From Niastella koreensis GR20-10 (GTDB lineage Bacteria; Bacteroidota; Bacteroidia; Chitinophagales; Chitinophagaceae), in assembly GCF_000246855.1 (NCBI RefSeq), contig NC_016609.1, positions 1,674,001 through 1,738,000 on the forward strand: 64,000 nucleotides of DNA, given 5' to 3'. This document shows, piece after piece, positions 1 to 9,730 of the stretch. Every line of letters begins with the position of its first letter. The stretch's first letter is position 1. The position numbers and the translations under genes were made by a program. The notes under the pieces are model-generated. The model made no database searches, had not been told where the DNA came from, and saw nothing but the letters and a program-made list of their open reading frames with translations.

Positions 1-256
1 TAACTATTCCCCGCTTTTTCAATCCAGTTCCTTCTTTCTGCGTAATGGAAACTATATCCGCATAAAGAATGTAGATGTGGGTTACAATCTTCCTTACGCC
101 TGGATGCGAAAATTAAAACTGCGCGGCATAAAGATCTTTGCCAATGCGCAGAACCTGTTTACGCATTCTGCTTACAAGGGGGTAGATCCCGAAGTGCCGT
201 TCCCCGCGTATCCCATGCAAAAAGTTATCAATACCGGCATCACTGTAAAACTGTAA
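1..256 (+). CDS. SusC-like TonB-dependent receptor, C-terminal end (partial)
   Basis: Only the last 84 codons are in the window. They read as the final beta strands of a SusC/RagA outer-membrane receptor: the pattern YIRIKNVDVGYNLP, then KIFANAQNLFT and a terminal strand ending in VKL. This is the standard C-terminus of the family, which imports glycans across the outer membrane with a SusD lid. The stop at 254-256 is followed six bases later by a susD gene, so it is the SusC partner of that SusD and the likely upstream part of the mannan locus. The N-terminus, plug and TonB box lie outside the window. Confidence 0.9.
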   Translation, partial: NYSPLFQSSSFFLRNGNYIRIKNVDVGYNLPYAWMRKLKLRGIKIFANAQNLFTHSAYKGVDPEVPFPAYPMQKVINTGITVKL

Positions 257-261
257 ACACC

Positions 262-2010
262 ATGAAGCAACTTCTTTATATACTCATTGTATTGTGTTTG
301 GTTGGCAGCCCGTTCAGTGCTTGTCGCAAGGCGTATGAGACCGTGCCGCTGGGGCAGCAGATAACTGCTGATCTGGCGTTTGATCCCCGCGATTCGCTGG
401 GCAAACAGGCCATGACGTACCTGCTCACTACCTATCAACAAACCTTTTATAGCGGCCATAACCGCATTGGCGGCAATTACCTGGATGCGGCATCCGATGA
501 TGCCGTGGCTTCGGCTTCCGGCATTCCTGCGGTGCAGGCCATGGCCACCGGTGCTTATTCAGCCACATTGACCAATGGCGACGATATCTGGTCGCGCAGC
601 TATGCGGCCATTCGCAATGCCACCGTGTTTATCGTAAACATAAACCAGGTGCCCATGATCGAAAAGCTGCCCAACGGTCAACCGGCCCGCGCAGCCTATC
701 GCAGCGAAGCCCGCTTTTTAAGGGCCTGGACCTATTTTCAATTGATAAAACGCTATGGCGGTGTTCCGTTGATGGGTGACTCCATTCGCCAGATAACTGA
801 TAACATCCAGCTGCCCCGTGCCAGCTTTAGCGACTGTGTAAATTATATCGTGAGTGAATGCGATAACATCAAAGACAGTCTGCGTACAGCCGCCATGGTT
901 ACCCCTAATACCTATGGCCGTATTACGCAGGGCGCCGCGCTGGCGTTGAAAGCGGAAGTGTTGTTGTATGCGGCAAGTCCGTTGTTTAACGGTGGCAATA
1001 TTGAATCGGGCAATCCGCTTACCGGTTATACCAGTTATGATGCCAACCGTTGGAAACTGGCTGCCGATGCTGCCAAAGTCATCATCGATGGCGGGGCTTA
1101 CAAACTAATGCCCAATTTCAACGATGTATTTATTACCCAGGCTGCCCCGGTGGGTCCCAATACAGAAATTATCTGCTGGATGCAGGTGGGTTCGCCCGAC
1201 AACCGGGTAGAACAATCCAATGCCCCGGTTGGCTATACCTCTGCCGGGGGCAACGGCGCTACCAGTCCCACCCAAAACCTGGTAGATGCTTTTGGTTCCG
1301 ATTCAGGGTACGTCATCACCGATCCTGCTGCCCACTTTAATGCAAATGATCCTTATGCGCACCGCGACCCACGATTCAACCTCACCATCTTTCACAATGG
1401 TTCCTTATGGTTGAACCGGCAGGTGCAGACCTATAATAACGGCCTCGATAAACCAGGCGGTACCGTGCAGCAAACAAAAACTTCGTACTACCTGCGCAAG
1501 TTCATGGGTGCATTTGAAAGCGTGAGCAATAACCCTCCTTCTTACTCCGGTACTTACCACGACTGGGTGTATTACCGCTATGCCGGCGTGTTGTTGAATT
1601 ATGCCGAAGCATTGAATGAGTTTTCCGGTCCATCAACGGACGTATATAATGTAATATATGCGCTTCGTAAAAGAGCAGGCATTTTAACCGATGCCGGCAA
1701 TACGTATGGCGTACCGCAGGGCATGAACCAGCAAACGATGCGTAATTTCCTGCGCAACGAACGGCGGATGGAAATGGCGTTTGAAGAACAGCGGTACTGG
1801 GACCTCCGGCGCTGGAAAATTGCTGCACAGGTATATAACGAGGCGCCATTGCGCGGCATAGATCTGCAGCTGAGCAGCAGCGGGCAGCTTTTTTACAACC
1901 CCATCCAGGTGTTGAAAACGGTGTTCCGCGATCCGCAAATGTACCTGTATCCCATTCCATACAGCGAAGTGATCAAGAATACCCAAATGCAGCAAAATCC
2001 CATGTGGTAA
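262..2010 (+). CDS. SusD/RagB-family glycan-binding outer-membrane lipoprotein
   Basis: This is a 582-residue surface glycan-binding lipoprotein that caps the SusC channel. The N-terminus is a lipoprotein signal peptide with the lipidated Cys in SPFSACRK (about residue 21). The body has the SusD TPR-like fold signature: AYRSEARFLRAWTYFQLIKRYG near residues 145-165, YYRYAGVLLNYAEALNE near 440-455, and the C-terminal RNERRMEMAFEEQRYWDLRRW near 495-515, ending in YLYPIP and QNPMW. It follows the partial SusC by five bases and is followed by a second SusC, so it most likely pairs with the upstream one. The ligand cannot be read from the sequence; the enzymes downstream suggest mannosides. Confidence 0.95.
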   Translation: MKQLLYILIVLCLVGSPFSACRKAYETVPLGQQITADLAFDPRDSLGKQAMTYLLTTYQQTFYSGHNRIGGNYLDAASDDAVASASGIPAVQAMATGAYSATLTNGDDIWSRSYAAIRNATVFIVNINQVPMIEKLPNGQPARAAYRSEARFLRAWTYFQLIKRYGGVPLMGDSIRQITDNIQLPRASFSDCVNYIVSECDNIKDSLRTAAMVTPNTYGRITQGAALALKAEVLLYAASPLFNGGNIESGNPLTGYTSYDANRWKLAADAAKVIIDGGAYKLMPNFNDVFITQAAPVGPNTEIICWMQVGSPDNRVEQSNAPVGYTSAGGNGATSPTQNLVDAFGSDSGYVITDPAAHFNANDPYAHRDPRFNLTIFHNGSLWLNRQVQTYNNGLDKPGGTVQQTKTSYYLRKFMGAFESVSNNPPSYSGTYHDWVYYRYAGVLLNYAEALNEFSGPSTDVYNVIYALRKRAGILTDAGNTYGVPQGMNQQTMRNFLRNERRMEMAFEEQRYWDLRRWKIAAQVYNEAPLRGIDLQLSSSGQLFYNPIQVLKTVFRDPQMYLYPIPYSEVIKNTQMQQNPMW

Positions 2011-2044
2011 GCAAAAACCAATACTAACAAACTAACTTTTTTAT

Positions 2045-5000
2045 ATGAACAAGCTCATCGTTTTTTTTACAGCAGCTGTTCTCCTGCTCCCCGGTCTTTC
2101 TTTTGCCCAGGACAGAGTGGTTACGGGCGTGGTAAAAGATGCCAACGGACCCTTGGGCGGAGCAACTATTACCGAAAAGAAAGAACCGCAAAACGTGGTG
2201 GCGGCAGACAACCGTGGCCACTTCCGCATCAAATTACGCGGCACTTCCGGCGTGTTGATTATTTCTTACCTCAATTACCAGCAACAGGAAGTGAGTGTTA
2301 AAAAAGACAACGAAGTGGAAGTGGTAATGCAGCAGGCGGTGCAGGGTATGGAAGATGTGGTAGTAGTAGGTTTTGGTAAAAAGAAACGTATTACCAATAC
2401 CGGCGCCGTAAGTTCCATCAATGCCGCTGAAATTCGCGACGTACCCACTTCCAGTGTGCAGAATGCACTCGCCGGTAAACTGCCTGGCTTTTTTACCCAA
2501 CAGCGCTCAGGCCAGCCGGGTAAAGATGCCTCCGATTATTTTATCCGCGGGGTAAGCTCCTTAAATCCTGATGGTAACCAGCCGTTGATTGTGGTGGATG
2601 ATATTCAATACACCTATCAGCAACTGGCACAAATAAACGTAAATGAAATCGAAAGCATTTCTATTTTGAAAGATGCCAGCACCACTGCCATCTATGGGAT
2701 CAAAGGCGCCAATGGCGTGTTGGTGGTTACTACCCGCAGAGGCGCTTCGGGCAGACCCAAATTCAACGTGCGGTTGGAAGGCGGCGCCCAGGCGCCGGTA
2801 AGAACACCGAAGTTCCTCGATGCATATCATACCGCACAACTGGTGAACGAAGCAAATACCAACGATGGCCTGAAACCTGTTTTCGATCAGGCCGATCTCG
2901 ATGCCTTTCAAAGAGGCAACGATCCGTACGGGCATCCCAATGTGAACTGGTACAAGGCCATCAACAAGCCTTATTCCATGCAGGCAAACAGCAACCTGGA
3001 TATTTCGGGCGGCAACAATACCATCAAATATTTTATTTCCGGCGGCGCCTTTTCGCAAAACGGCAGCATCCGGAATTTCTCCTCCAATTCAGATGGGGTG
3101 AACAGCAACTATTTCTACAAACGCTATAATGTGCGTTCCAACCTGGATATACAGGCTACCAAAAACCTCAGCGTGCGGCTGGATGCTACCGTGCGCTTTG
3201 GCGACATCAACCAGCCTTATGCCATGAACGTGATCGGTAATATTTACGACTTCTCAAAAATACATCCTTACTCAGCGCCTTTCATCAATCCCAATGGCAG
3301 CTGGGCCTATGCCTATGATACGCAAAACCAGTTGCCTACCATTAATGCGCAACTGGCCTCGCAGGGGTATAGCCGCGATCGCCGTACCGATTATAACGTG
3401 TTGCTGGGTTTTACCGAAAAGCTCGATGATATTACCCGTGGCCTCTCGCTCATTGGCCGTGTAGCCTATGCCAGTGTGGAACAAAACAACCTTACCTTAT
3501 TCAGAGGTTTTCCGCCAAGCTATCATTACGATCCACGCGATGCAAGCTATCACCTGAATACCGGCGTAAGCACCGGCGGGTATACCTATGCTACCTACAG
3601 AACGCTGGGCAATACCGATCTCGACAACCAACGCACCAACGTACAGATCTACCTGAACTACGACCGCGTGTTTAACAACGATCACCATTTTTCGGGCTTG
3701 TTGTTATGGAACCAGGAAAGTTACCGGGTGGATGTAGATAACACCGGCTTTATACCGGTGGTAGGACAGGTGCCACATAAATACCGCGGTTATTCGTTGA
3801 AGGTAGGCTACGATTACAAACAAAAATACCTGATCGATTTTAACGGGGCCTATAATGGCTCAGACCGTTTTCAGGCCAGCAAACGCAACGGTTTCTTCCC
3901 GGCAGTGGGTGTGGGTTGGAACATTGCCAAGGAAGCATTTTTCGACGGCGTGTTGCCTGCGGTAAGCCTGTTCAAGTTACGCGCCACCTATGGTTTGGTG
4001 GGCTCAGATGTAGCGCCGGGCAATCAGTATCTCTATAACCAGATATATAACACCGGCGGGGGTTATAGTTTTGGACAAACCAACCAGGGCGCCGGTACTA
4101 TTTACGAAGGTGCATTGGGTAACAACAATGTTACCTGGGAAAAGGCAAGGAAGTTTGATGCCGGTTTTGATATGAACCTGTTCAATGATAAAGTAAGTCT
4201 GTCGGCAGATTACTTCCACGAGTATCGCTACGACCAGTTGGTAACACCCGGCAACACGCCGCTGATTTTGGGTATCGGCGTTTCACCTACCAACGTTGGT
4301 ATTACCGTGAACAGAGGTTGGGAAGAAACTTTTAACTACCACGACAAAATAGGTAATGTGCAATACAGCGTAGGACTGGTATGGTCCTATGCAAAAAACA
4401 AGATCCTGTATATGGCCGAAGCGTCACCGCGCTTTCCCTGGCTGGCAAAAACCGGTCATTCCATTAATCAGCCGCAAGGGTATTTGTACAATGGTTTTTA
4501 TAGCGCAGACGATGTTACCGATCCCAAGGTGGCCAAACCGGTTGGCACCGTTCAACCCGGTGATCTGAAATACAAAGACCTGAACGGTGATGGCGTTATT
4601 GACCAGAATGATATCACCAACATTGGCAAACCCAACCTGCCCAATACCACCATTGGTATGCCCATTAAGATCGGGTACAAGGGATTTGATGCCAGTGTGC
4701 TTTTCCAGGGCGCGTTTGGTTATAGCCTGGGCCTCACCGGTACAGCCATCGAACCCTTCAAAGGACAGTTTCAACCCATTCATGAAAAACGCTGGACCCA
4801 GGCCACTGCAGCTACCGCCGAATTTCCAAGGTTGACTACCAACCCCACTACCATCAATAGCCCGGGCGCCTATAACTCAGATTTCTGGGTTATCAATGCA
4901 CATTACATCCGGTTAAAAACAGTGGAGCTCAGTTATATTTTACCGCATCGCTGGCTGCCATTAAAGATCAACAACAGCCGCCTGTACCTGAGTGCGTACA

Positions 5001-5125
5001 ACCTGGTTACCTGGAGTAACGTAAGCAAAAAATACCAGGCCGACCCTGAGGTGGCCAGCAATACAGCGGGTGATGCCTACCTGGCGCAACGCGTGGTGAA
5101 TCTTGGTTTGCAGATTGGATTTTAG
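2045..5125 (+). CDS. SusC/RagA-family TonB-linked outer-membrane protein (second copy)
   Basis: This 1026-residue TonB-dependent transporter has a signal peptide ending in LSFAQ, a carboxypeptidase-regulatory-like domain (RVVTGVVKDANGPLGGATI, about 24-95), then the linker EDVVVVGFGKKKR and the plug with IESISILKDASTTAIYGIKGANGVLVVTTRRG (about 195-230). The 22-strand barrel follows, with the usual terminal ARYIRLKTVELSY-like and YNLVTWS strands. There is no STN domain, so it should not signal through a FecR anti-sigma factor. It sits between susD and the double GH92 gene with short gaps (34 and 18 bases), hence co-transcribed. It lacks a SusD of its own downstream, which is unusual. Confidence 0.95.
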   Translation: MNKLIVFFTAAVLLLPGLSFAQDRVVTGVVKDANGPLGGATITEKKEPQNVVAADNRGHFRIKLRGTSGVLIISYLNYQQQEVSVKKDNEVEVVMQQAVQGMEDVVVVGFGKKKRITNTGAVSSINAAEIRDVPTSSVQNALAGKLPGFFTQQRSGQPGKDASDYFIRGVSSLNPDGNQPLIVVDDIQYTYQQLAQINVNEIESISILKDASTTAIYGIKGANGVLVVTTRRGASGRPKFNVRLEGGAQAPVRTPKFLDAYHTAQLVNEANTNDGLKPVFDQADLDAFQRGNDPYGHPNVNWYKAINKPYSMQANSNLDISGGNNTIKYFISGGAFSQNGSIRNFSSNSDGVNSNYFYKRYNVRSNLDIQATKNLSVRLDATVRFGDINQPYAMNVIGNIYDFSKIHPYSAPFINPNGSWAYAYDTQNQLPTINAQLASQGYSRDRRTDYNVLLGFTEKLDDITRGLSLIGRVAYASVEQNNLTLFRGFPPSYHYDPRDASYHLNTGVSTGGYTYATYRTLGNTDLDNQRTNVQIYLNYDRVFNNDHHFSGLLLWNQESYRVDVDNTGFIPVVGQVPHKYRGYSLKVGYDYKQKYLIDFNGAYNGSDRFQASKRNGFFPAVGVGWNIAKEAFFDGVLPAVSLFKLRATYGLVGSDVAPGNQYLYNQIYNTGGGYSFGQTNQGAGTIYEGALGNNNVTWEKARKFDAGFDMNLFNDKVSLSADYFHEYRYDQLVTPGNTPLILGIGVSPTNVGITVNRGWEETFNYHDKIGNVQYSVGLVWSYAKNKILYMAEASPRFPWLAKTGHSINQPQGYLYNGFYSADDVTDPKVAKPVGTVQPGDLKYKDLNGDGVIDQNDITNIGKPNLPNTTIGMPIKIGYKGFDASVLFQGAFGYSLGLTGTAIEPFKGQFQPIHEKRWTQATAATAEFPRLTTNPTTINSPGAYNSDFWVINAHYIRLKTVELSYILPHRWLPLKINNSRLYLSAYNLVTWSNVSKKYQADPEVASNTAGDAYLAQRVVNLGLQIGF

Positions 5126-5143
5126 AACAGACTATGTGATCAT

Positions 5144-8100
5144 ATGACTAATAAAAAGAGAAATTATTTAATGGCGTCTCTGTTGTTGACAACCTTACAT
5201 GGTGCCGGCCAGCAAATAAAACAACTGGCCTCCTATGTGAATCCTTTTATTGGGGCCAGCACCAATATCGATAAGGCAGGTGCCAGTCATGGATTAGGCA
5301 AAACGTTTCCCGGCGCCACCACGCCTTATGGAATGGTGCAGGTTAATCCGAATACCATCACGGGTGGCGACAATGGTTCGGGGTATAGCTATGAACATAC
5401 ATCCATTGAAGGGTTTGCCTTTACCCAGCTAAGCGGTATTGGCTGGTATGGCGACCTTGGTAATTTTTTAGTGATGCCATCAACGGGCACACTAAAAACA
5501 TCGGCTGGCCGGCCCGATCATCAGGAGGAAGGGTACCGGTCAGCCTTTGACAAACAATCAGAGGCGGCAAGTCCGGGTTACTATAAAGTAGGCTTATCAA
5601 AGTATAAAGTAAAAGCAGAAATGACGGCAGCGCCGCACAGCGGTATGCTGCGTTTTACTTTTCCTGCGAATAACCAGTCGCGCATCCAGATAGATCTGGC
5701 GCGAAGAGTAGGGGGTACCTCCACCGAACAATATGTACGGGTGGTAGATGAACATACCATCGAAGGCTGGATGAAATGTACGCCCGATGGCGGGGGCTGG
5801 GGCAATGGCGAAGGCCATGCCGACTATACCGTATACTTTTATGCGCAGTTTAGCAAACCTCTGAAACAATACGGCGTATGGAGCGCTGCTATTCCCAATG
5901 ACTGGACGCGCAAAAGAGAAGACATCGAGAGCCAGCGTTATCAGCAGGTGATCGCCGCGGCGGCCACCATTGGAATTATTAAACAACCACGCGAGCAGCA
6001 GGGAAAACACCTTGGTTTTTTTACCGAGTTTGCTACCAAAGAAAACGAACCCGTGTTGATGAAAGCCGGTATTTCCTTTACCGATGTGGCGCATGCAAAA
6101 ATGAACCTTGAACACGAGATCACCGGTTGGGATTTTGACAAAGTGCATAACAGTGCCAGGGCCTTATGGAACCAGGCGCTGGAGAAAATAAAAATAGAAG
6201 GCGGCACCGAAGAAGAGAAAACTGTTTTTTATACGGCTATGTACCATACCATGATCGATCCCAGGATCGTGTCGGATGTGGATGGCGCGTACACCGGTGG
6301 CGATGGAAAGATCCACACCGCTAAAGAAAACCAAACACGCAGAACGGTATTCAGTGGCTGGGATGTGTTCCGCAGCCAGATGCCCCTGCAAACAATTATC
6401 AATCCCGCATTGGTAAACGATCTGATTGGTTCATTGACCGATCTGGCTGGTGAAACCGGCCGCGGGTATTTTGAACGCTGGGAATTATTGAACGCCTATT
6501 CGGGTTGTATGATCGGCAACCCAGCCGTATCGGTATTGGCAGATGCGTATGCAAAAGGCATCCGGAACTATGATTTGACGAAGGCGTATGAATACGCCCG
6601 TAACAGTTGTGAACGTTTTGGCAATGGCGATAAGGGCTGGTCGTTCAGCACCGAGCCGGAAGACAAGCGCCGGAACTCCTACGGCAATTCACCTTTTCCT
6701 ATTTCCAATACCCTGGAGAATGCGTATTCAGAATGGTGTTTGTCGAGCCTGGCGGCCGCCATGGGAAAAAAGGATGACGCCATGAAGTATGCAAAACGGG
6801 CATTGAGTTATAAGAATGTATTTGATGCCTCCAGGCACTGGTTCCGGCCACGGAAGGAAGATGGCAGTTGGGAAGAATGGCCGGCCGAAGGACGGCTGAA
6901 ACAATTCTACGGCACCGTAGAAAGCAATCCCTATCAACAGGGTTGGTTTGTGCCGCACGATGTGCCCGGGATGGTGCAACTGATGGGTGGTAAGGACAGC
7001 GTGATCGCCGATCTGCTGCATTTCTTTAACAACACCCCTGCCAACCTGTTGTGGAACGATTACTATAACCACGCAAATGAGCCGGTACATCATGTACCCT
7101 TTTTATTTAATCGCCTGAATGTACCCTGGCTAACGCAGGAGTGGAGCCGCAAAATTTGCGCGCGTGCGTATCACAATAAAGTAGAAGGATTGGTAGGTAA
7201 TGAAGATGTAGGGCAGATGTCGGCCTGGTATGTGCTGGCCGCTTCCGGTATTCATCCCGTTTGTCCGGGTGATACACGGTACGAGATCACCAGTCCGGTG
7301 TTTGCAAAGGTAGAAATGCAGTTAGACCCGAATTATGCAAAGGGAAAGACCTTTACGGTGATCGCCAAAAACAATAATGCAAAAAACGTCTACATTCAAC
7401 GGGCATGGTTGAATGGGAAACCTTATAACAAATGCTTCATCGATCATGCCGAGGTAGCGGCTGGCGGCGTATTGGAACTGGAGATGGGCCCCATACCCAA
7501 TACCCATTGGGGCGTTGAAGCAAACGACGACCTGGTGAAATACGCCAACACCTTACAGGGCACAGCCTCTGATTTTAGTTGCAGTTACGGCAATACGTAC
7601 CCTACCACAGCGCTGCCGTTTGGTATGAACGCCTGGACCCCGCAAACGGGGAAGAACGGCGATGGCTGGAAATACCAGTACACCGCCAACACCATTCGTG
7701 GTTTTGGTCAAACCCATCAATGCAGTCCCTGGGTAAATGACTATGCCGTGTTTACCCTGATGCCGGTGGCTGGTACGTTGGTAGTGGACGAGAACAAAAG
7801 AGCGGCTGCTTTTCATCATGAAAATGAAACCGGCCGCCCGGATTATTATAAAGTACAATTCGACAATGGCATCACTACCGAAATTACGCCGGTTGAACGC
7901 GGAGCAGCCATGCGGTTTTCATATCCCGCAACGGAGGAAGGGTTTCTGGTGTTGGATGGCTACACGCAATTAAGCGAGGTGAACATCGATGCAGCCCATC
8001 GCCGCATCAGCGGCTGGGTGAATAATTCGCGCTGGACGCCCAAAGGGTTCCGCAATTATTTTGTGCTGGAATTTGATCAGCCCTTCATGAGCTTCGGTAC

Positions 8101-9730
8101 CTGGGAGAATGAAAAAAATACCATCCTTAAAGACAGTACTCAAAAGGAAGGCAAAGGCGCAGGCGCCTGGTTGCAATTCCCCAAAGGAGCCGTGGTGCAG
8201 GTAAAGATCGCTTCTTCCTACATCAGTCCGCAACAGGCGGCAACCACGTTGCAACGGGAGTTGGGTGCATTCACCGGTTTCGACGATACACGCGCTGCGG
8301 CGCAGCAGGTTTGGAACAAACTCTTTCACCGCGTACTGGTAGAAGGTGGCACCGAAGAACAAAAAGCTACTTTCTATTCCTGTTTGTTCAGGGCCAACCT
8401 GTTTTCGCACCAGTTCTTCGAGTATAACGAACAGGGGCAGCCTGTTTATTACAGTCCGTACGACGGCGCCATCCACGATGGCTATATGTATACCGATAAT
8501 GGTTTCTGGGATACCTTTCGTTCCCAGTTTCCGCTTAATACCATTTTACATCCCACTATGGAAGGGCGGTACATGCAGGCCCTGCTGGCAGCGCAACAGC
8601 AATGCGGCTGGCTGCCTGCCTGGTCGTTCCCTTCCGAAACAGGGGGCATGTTGGGTAACCATGCCATCTCGCTGTTAACCGATGCCTGGGTAAAAGGTAT
8701 TCGCAGCTTTAGCGCCGATTCGGCGTTAAAGGCTTACTATCACGAAGCCACCAACAAAGGGCCCTGGGGCGGCGCCAATGGCCGCCAGGGTTGGAAGGAT
8801 TATTACCAGTTGGGTTATGTGGCTTATCCCGAATCACAGGGATCAACAGCGCAAACGCTGGAATACGCCTATGACGACTTTTGCGCCTGGCAGCTGGCCA
8901 CTTATACGGGTAACCGTTTTTATACAAATGTGTTTGCCCGCCAGCTCTACAATTACCGGAACGTATTTGACCCCGCTACCAATTTTATGCGTGGACGGTT
9001 AACGAATGGTCAATGGGCAACACCCTTTGATCCGCTCGACTGGGGCGGGCCCTATACCGAAGGAAATGCCTGGCATTATACCTGGTCGGTTTTTCACGAT
9101 GTGCAGGGACTGATCAACCTGATGGGAGGCGAACAACATTTCACCGCCAAACTCGACTCAGTATTTTCCATGCCCAATATCATAAAGACCGGTTCTTACG
9201 GAACTATTATCCATGAAATGAAAGAAATGCAACTGGCCAATATGGGACAGTATGCGCACGGCAACCAGCCTATACAACATATGATTTACCTGTACAATTA
9301 TGCGCGGCAACCCTGGAAGGCGCAGGCGCATGTAAGGGCGGTGATGGACAAATTGTACAATGCTACAGAAAAAGGTTTTCCCGGCGATGAAGACCAGGGC
9401 GGGATGTCGTCGTGGTATGTGCTGAGCGCATTGGGTTTGTATGCCGTGTGCCCCGGTACCGATCAGTATGTGATCGGCAGTCCCTTGTTTCCCAAAGTGA
9501 CCATTACCCTCGAAAATGGAAAGCAATTCATAATCGAAGCAAAAAACAACAACGGCAAAAACGTATATATCTCGCACGCTACCCTGAATGGAAAAGAATA
9601 TACGCATAACTGGATCACGCATACCGACATCACCAATGGTGGGGTATTACATTTTGACATGAGTAATAAACCCGCAACCAACCGGGGTATTTTAAACGCA
9701 GATAAACCGTTTTCTTTAACAACGAAATAG
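5144..9730 (+). CDS. Tandem GH92 alpha-mannosidase (two catalytic modules in one chain)
   Basis: The 1528-residue protein contains two complete GH92 modules, about 28-790 and 797-1516, after an N-terminal signal peptide. GH92 enzymes are Ca-dependent inverting exo-alpha-mannosidases. Module 1 opens with VNPFIGA and PGATTPYGMVQVNP; it has the general-acid motif NHANEPVHH (Glu646) and the base motif GNEDVGQMSAWYVL (Asp688 region). Module 2 opens with GNTYPTTALPFGMNAW and keeps GDEDQGGMSSWYVL (Asp1415/Asp1417), but its general-acid motif reads HGNQPIQH, with Gln1375 replacing Glu. As I recall, characterised GH92 enzymes with this Gln cleave mannose-1-phosphate diesters, whose phosphate leaving group needs no acid. 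Typical GH92 proteins are about 750 residues, so this is a genuine fusion. The next gene starts directly after the stop, with no gap. Confidence 0.93.
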   Translation: MTNKKRNYLMASLLLTTLHGAGQQIKQLASYVNPFIGASTNIDKAGASHGLGKTFPGATTPYGMVQVNPNTITGGDNGSGYSYEHTSIEGFAFTQLSGIGWYGDLGNFLVMPSTGTLKTSAGRPDHQEEGYRSAFDKQSEAASPGYYKVGLSKYKVKAEMTAAPHSGMLRFTFPANNQSRIQIDLARRVGGTSTEQYVRVVDEHTIEGWMKCTPDGGGWGNGEGHADYTVYFYAQFSKPLKQYGVWSAAIPNDWTRKREDIESQRYQQVIAAAATIGIIKQPREQQGKHLGFFTEFATKENEPVLMKAGISFTDVAHAKMNLEHEITGWDFDKVHNSARALWNQALEKIKIEGGTEEEKTVFYTAMYHTMIDPRIVSDVDGAYTGGDGKIHTAKENQTRRTVFSGWDVFRSQMPLQTIINPALVNDLIGSLTDLAGETGRGYFERWELLNAYSGCMIGNPAVSVLADAYAKGIRNYDLTKAYEYARNSCERFGNGDKGWSFSTEPEDKRRNSYGNSPFPISNTLENAYSEWCLSSLAAAMGKKDDAMKYAKRALSYKNVFDASRHWFRPRKEDGSWEEWPAEGRLKQFYGTVESNPYQQGWFVPHDVPGMVQLMGGKDSVIADLLHFFNNTPANLLWNDYYNHANEPVHHVPFLFNRLNVPWLTQEWSRKICARAYHNKVEGLVGNEDVGQMSAWYVLAASGIHPVCPGDTRYEITSPVFAKVEMQLDPNYAKGKTFTVIAKNNNAKNVYIQRAWLNGKPYNKCFIDHAEVAAGGVLELEMGPIPNTHWGVEANDDLVKYANTLQGTASDFSCSYGNTYPTTALPFGMNAWTPQTGKNGDGWKYQYTANTIRGFGQTHQCSPWVNDYAVFTLMPVAGTLVVDENKRAAAFHHENETGRPDYYKVQFDNGITTEITPVERGAAMRFSYPATEEGFLVLDGYTQLSEVNIDAAHRRISGWVNNSRWTPKGFRNYFVLEFDQPFMSFGTWENEKNTILKDSTQKEGKGAGAWLQFPKGAVVQVKIASSYISPQQAATTLQRELGAFTGFDDTRAAAQQVWNKLFHRVLVEGGTEEQKATFYSCLFRANLFSHQFFEYNEQGQPVYYSPYDGAIHDGYMYTDNGFWDTFRSQFPLNTILHPTMEGRYMQALLAAQQQCGWLPAWSFPSETGGMLGNHAISLLTDAWVKGIRSFSADSALKAYYHEATNKGPWGGANGRQGWKDYYQLGYVAYPESQGSTAQTLEYAYDDFCAWQLATYTGNRFYTNVFARQLYNYRNVFDPATNFMRGRLTNGQWATPFDPLDWGGPYTEGNAWHYTWSVFHDVQGLINLMGGEQHFTAKLDSVFSMPNIIKTGSYGTIIHEMKEMQLANMGQYAHGNQPIQHMIYLYNYARQPWKAQAHVRAVMDKLYNATEKGFPGDEDQGGMSSWYVLSALGLYAVCPGTDQYVIGSPLFPKVTITLENGKQFIIEAKNNNGKNVYISHATLNGKEYTHNWITHTDITNGGVLHFDMSNKPATNRGILNADKPFSLTTK

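Noticed and set aside
1502-1960. Long minus-strand ORF inside the first susD
   Set aside because: It is an out-of-frame shadow of a strong susD gene; likewise the other antisense frames across the SusC and GH92 genes.
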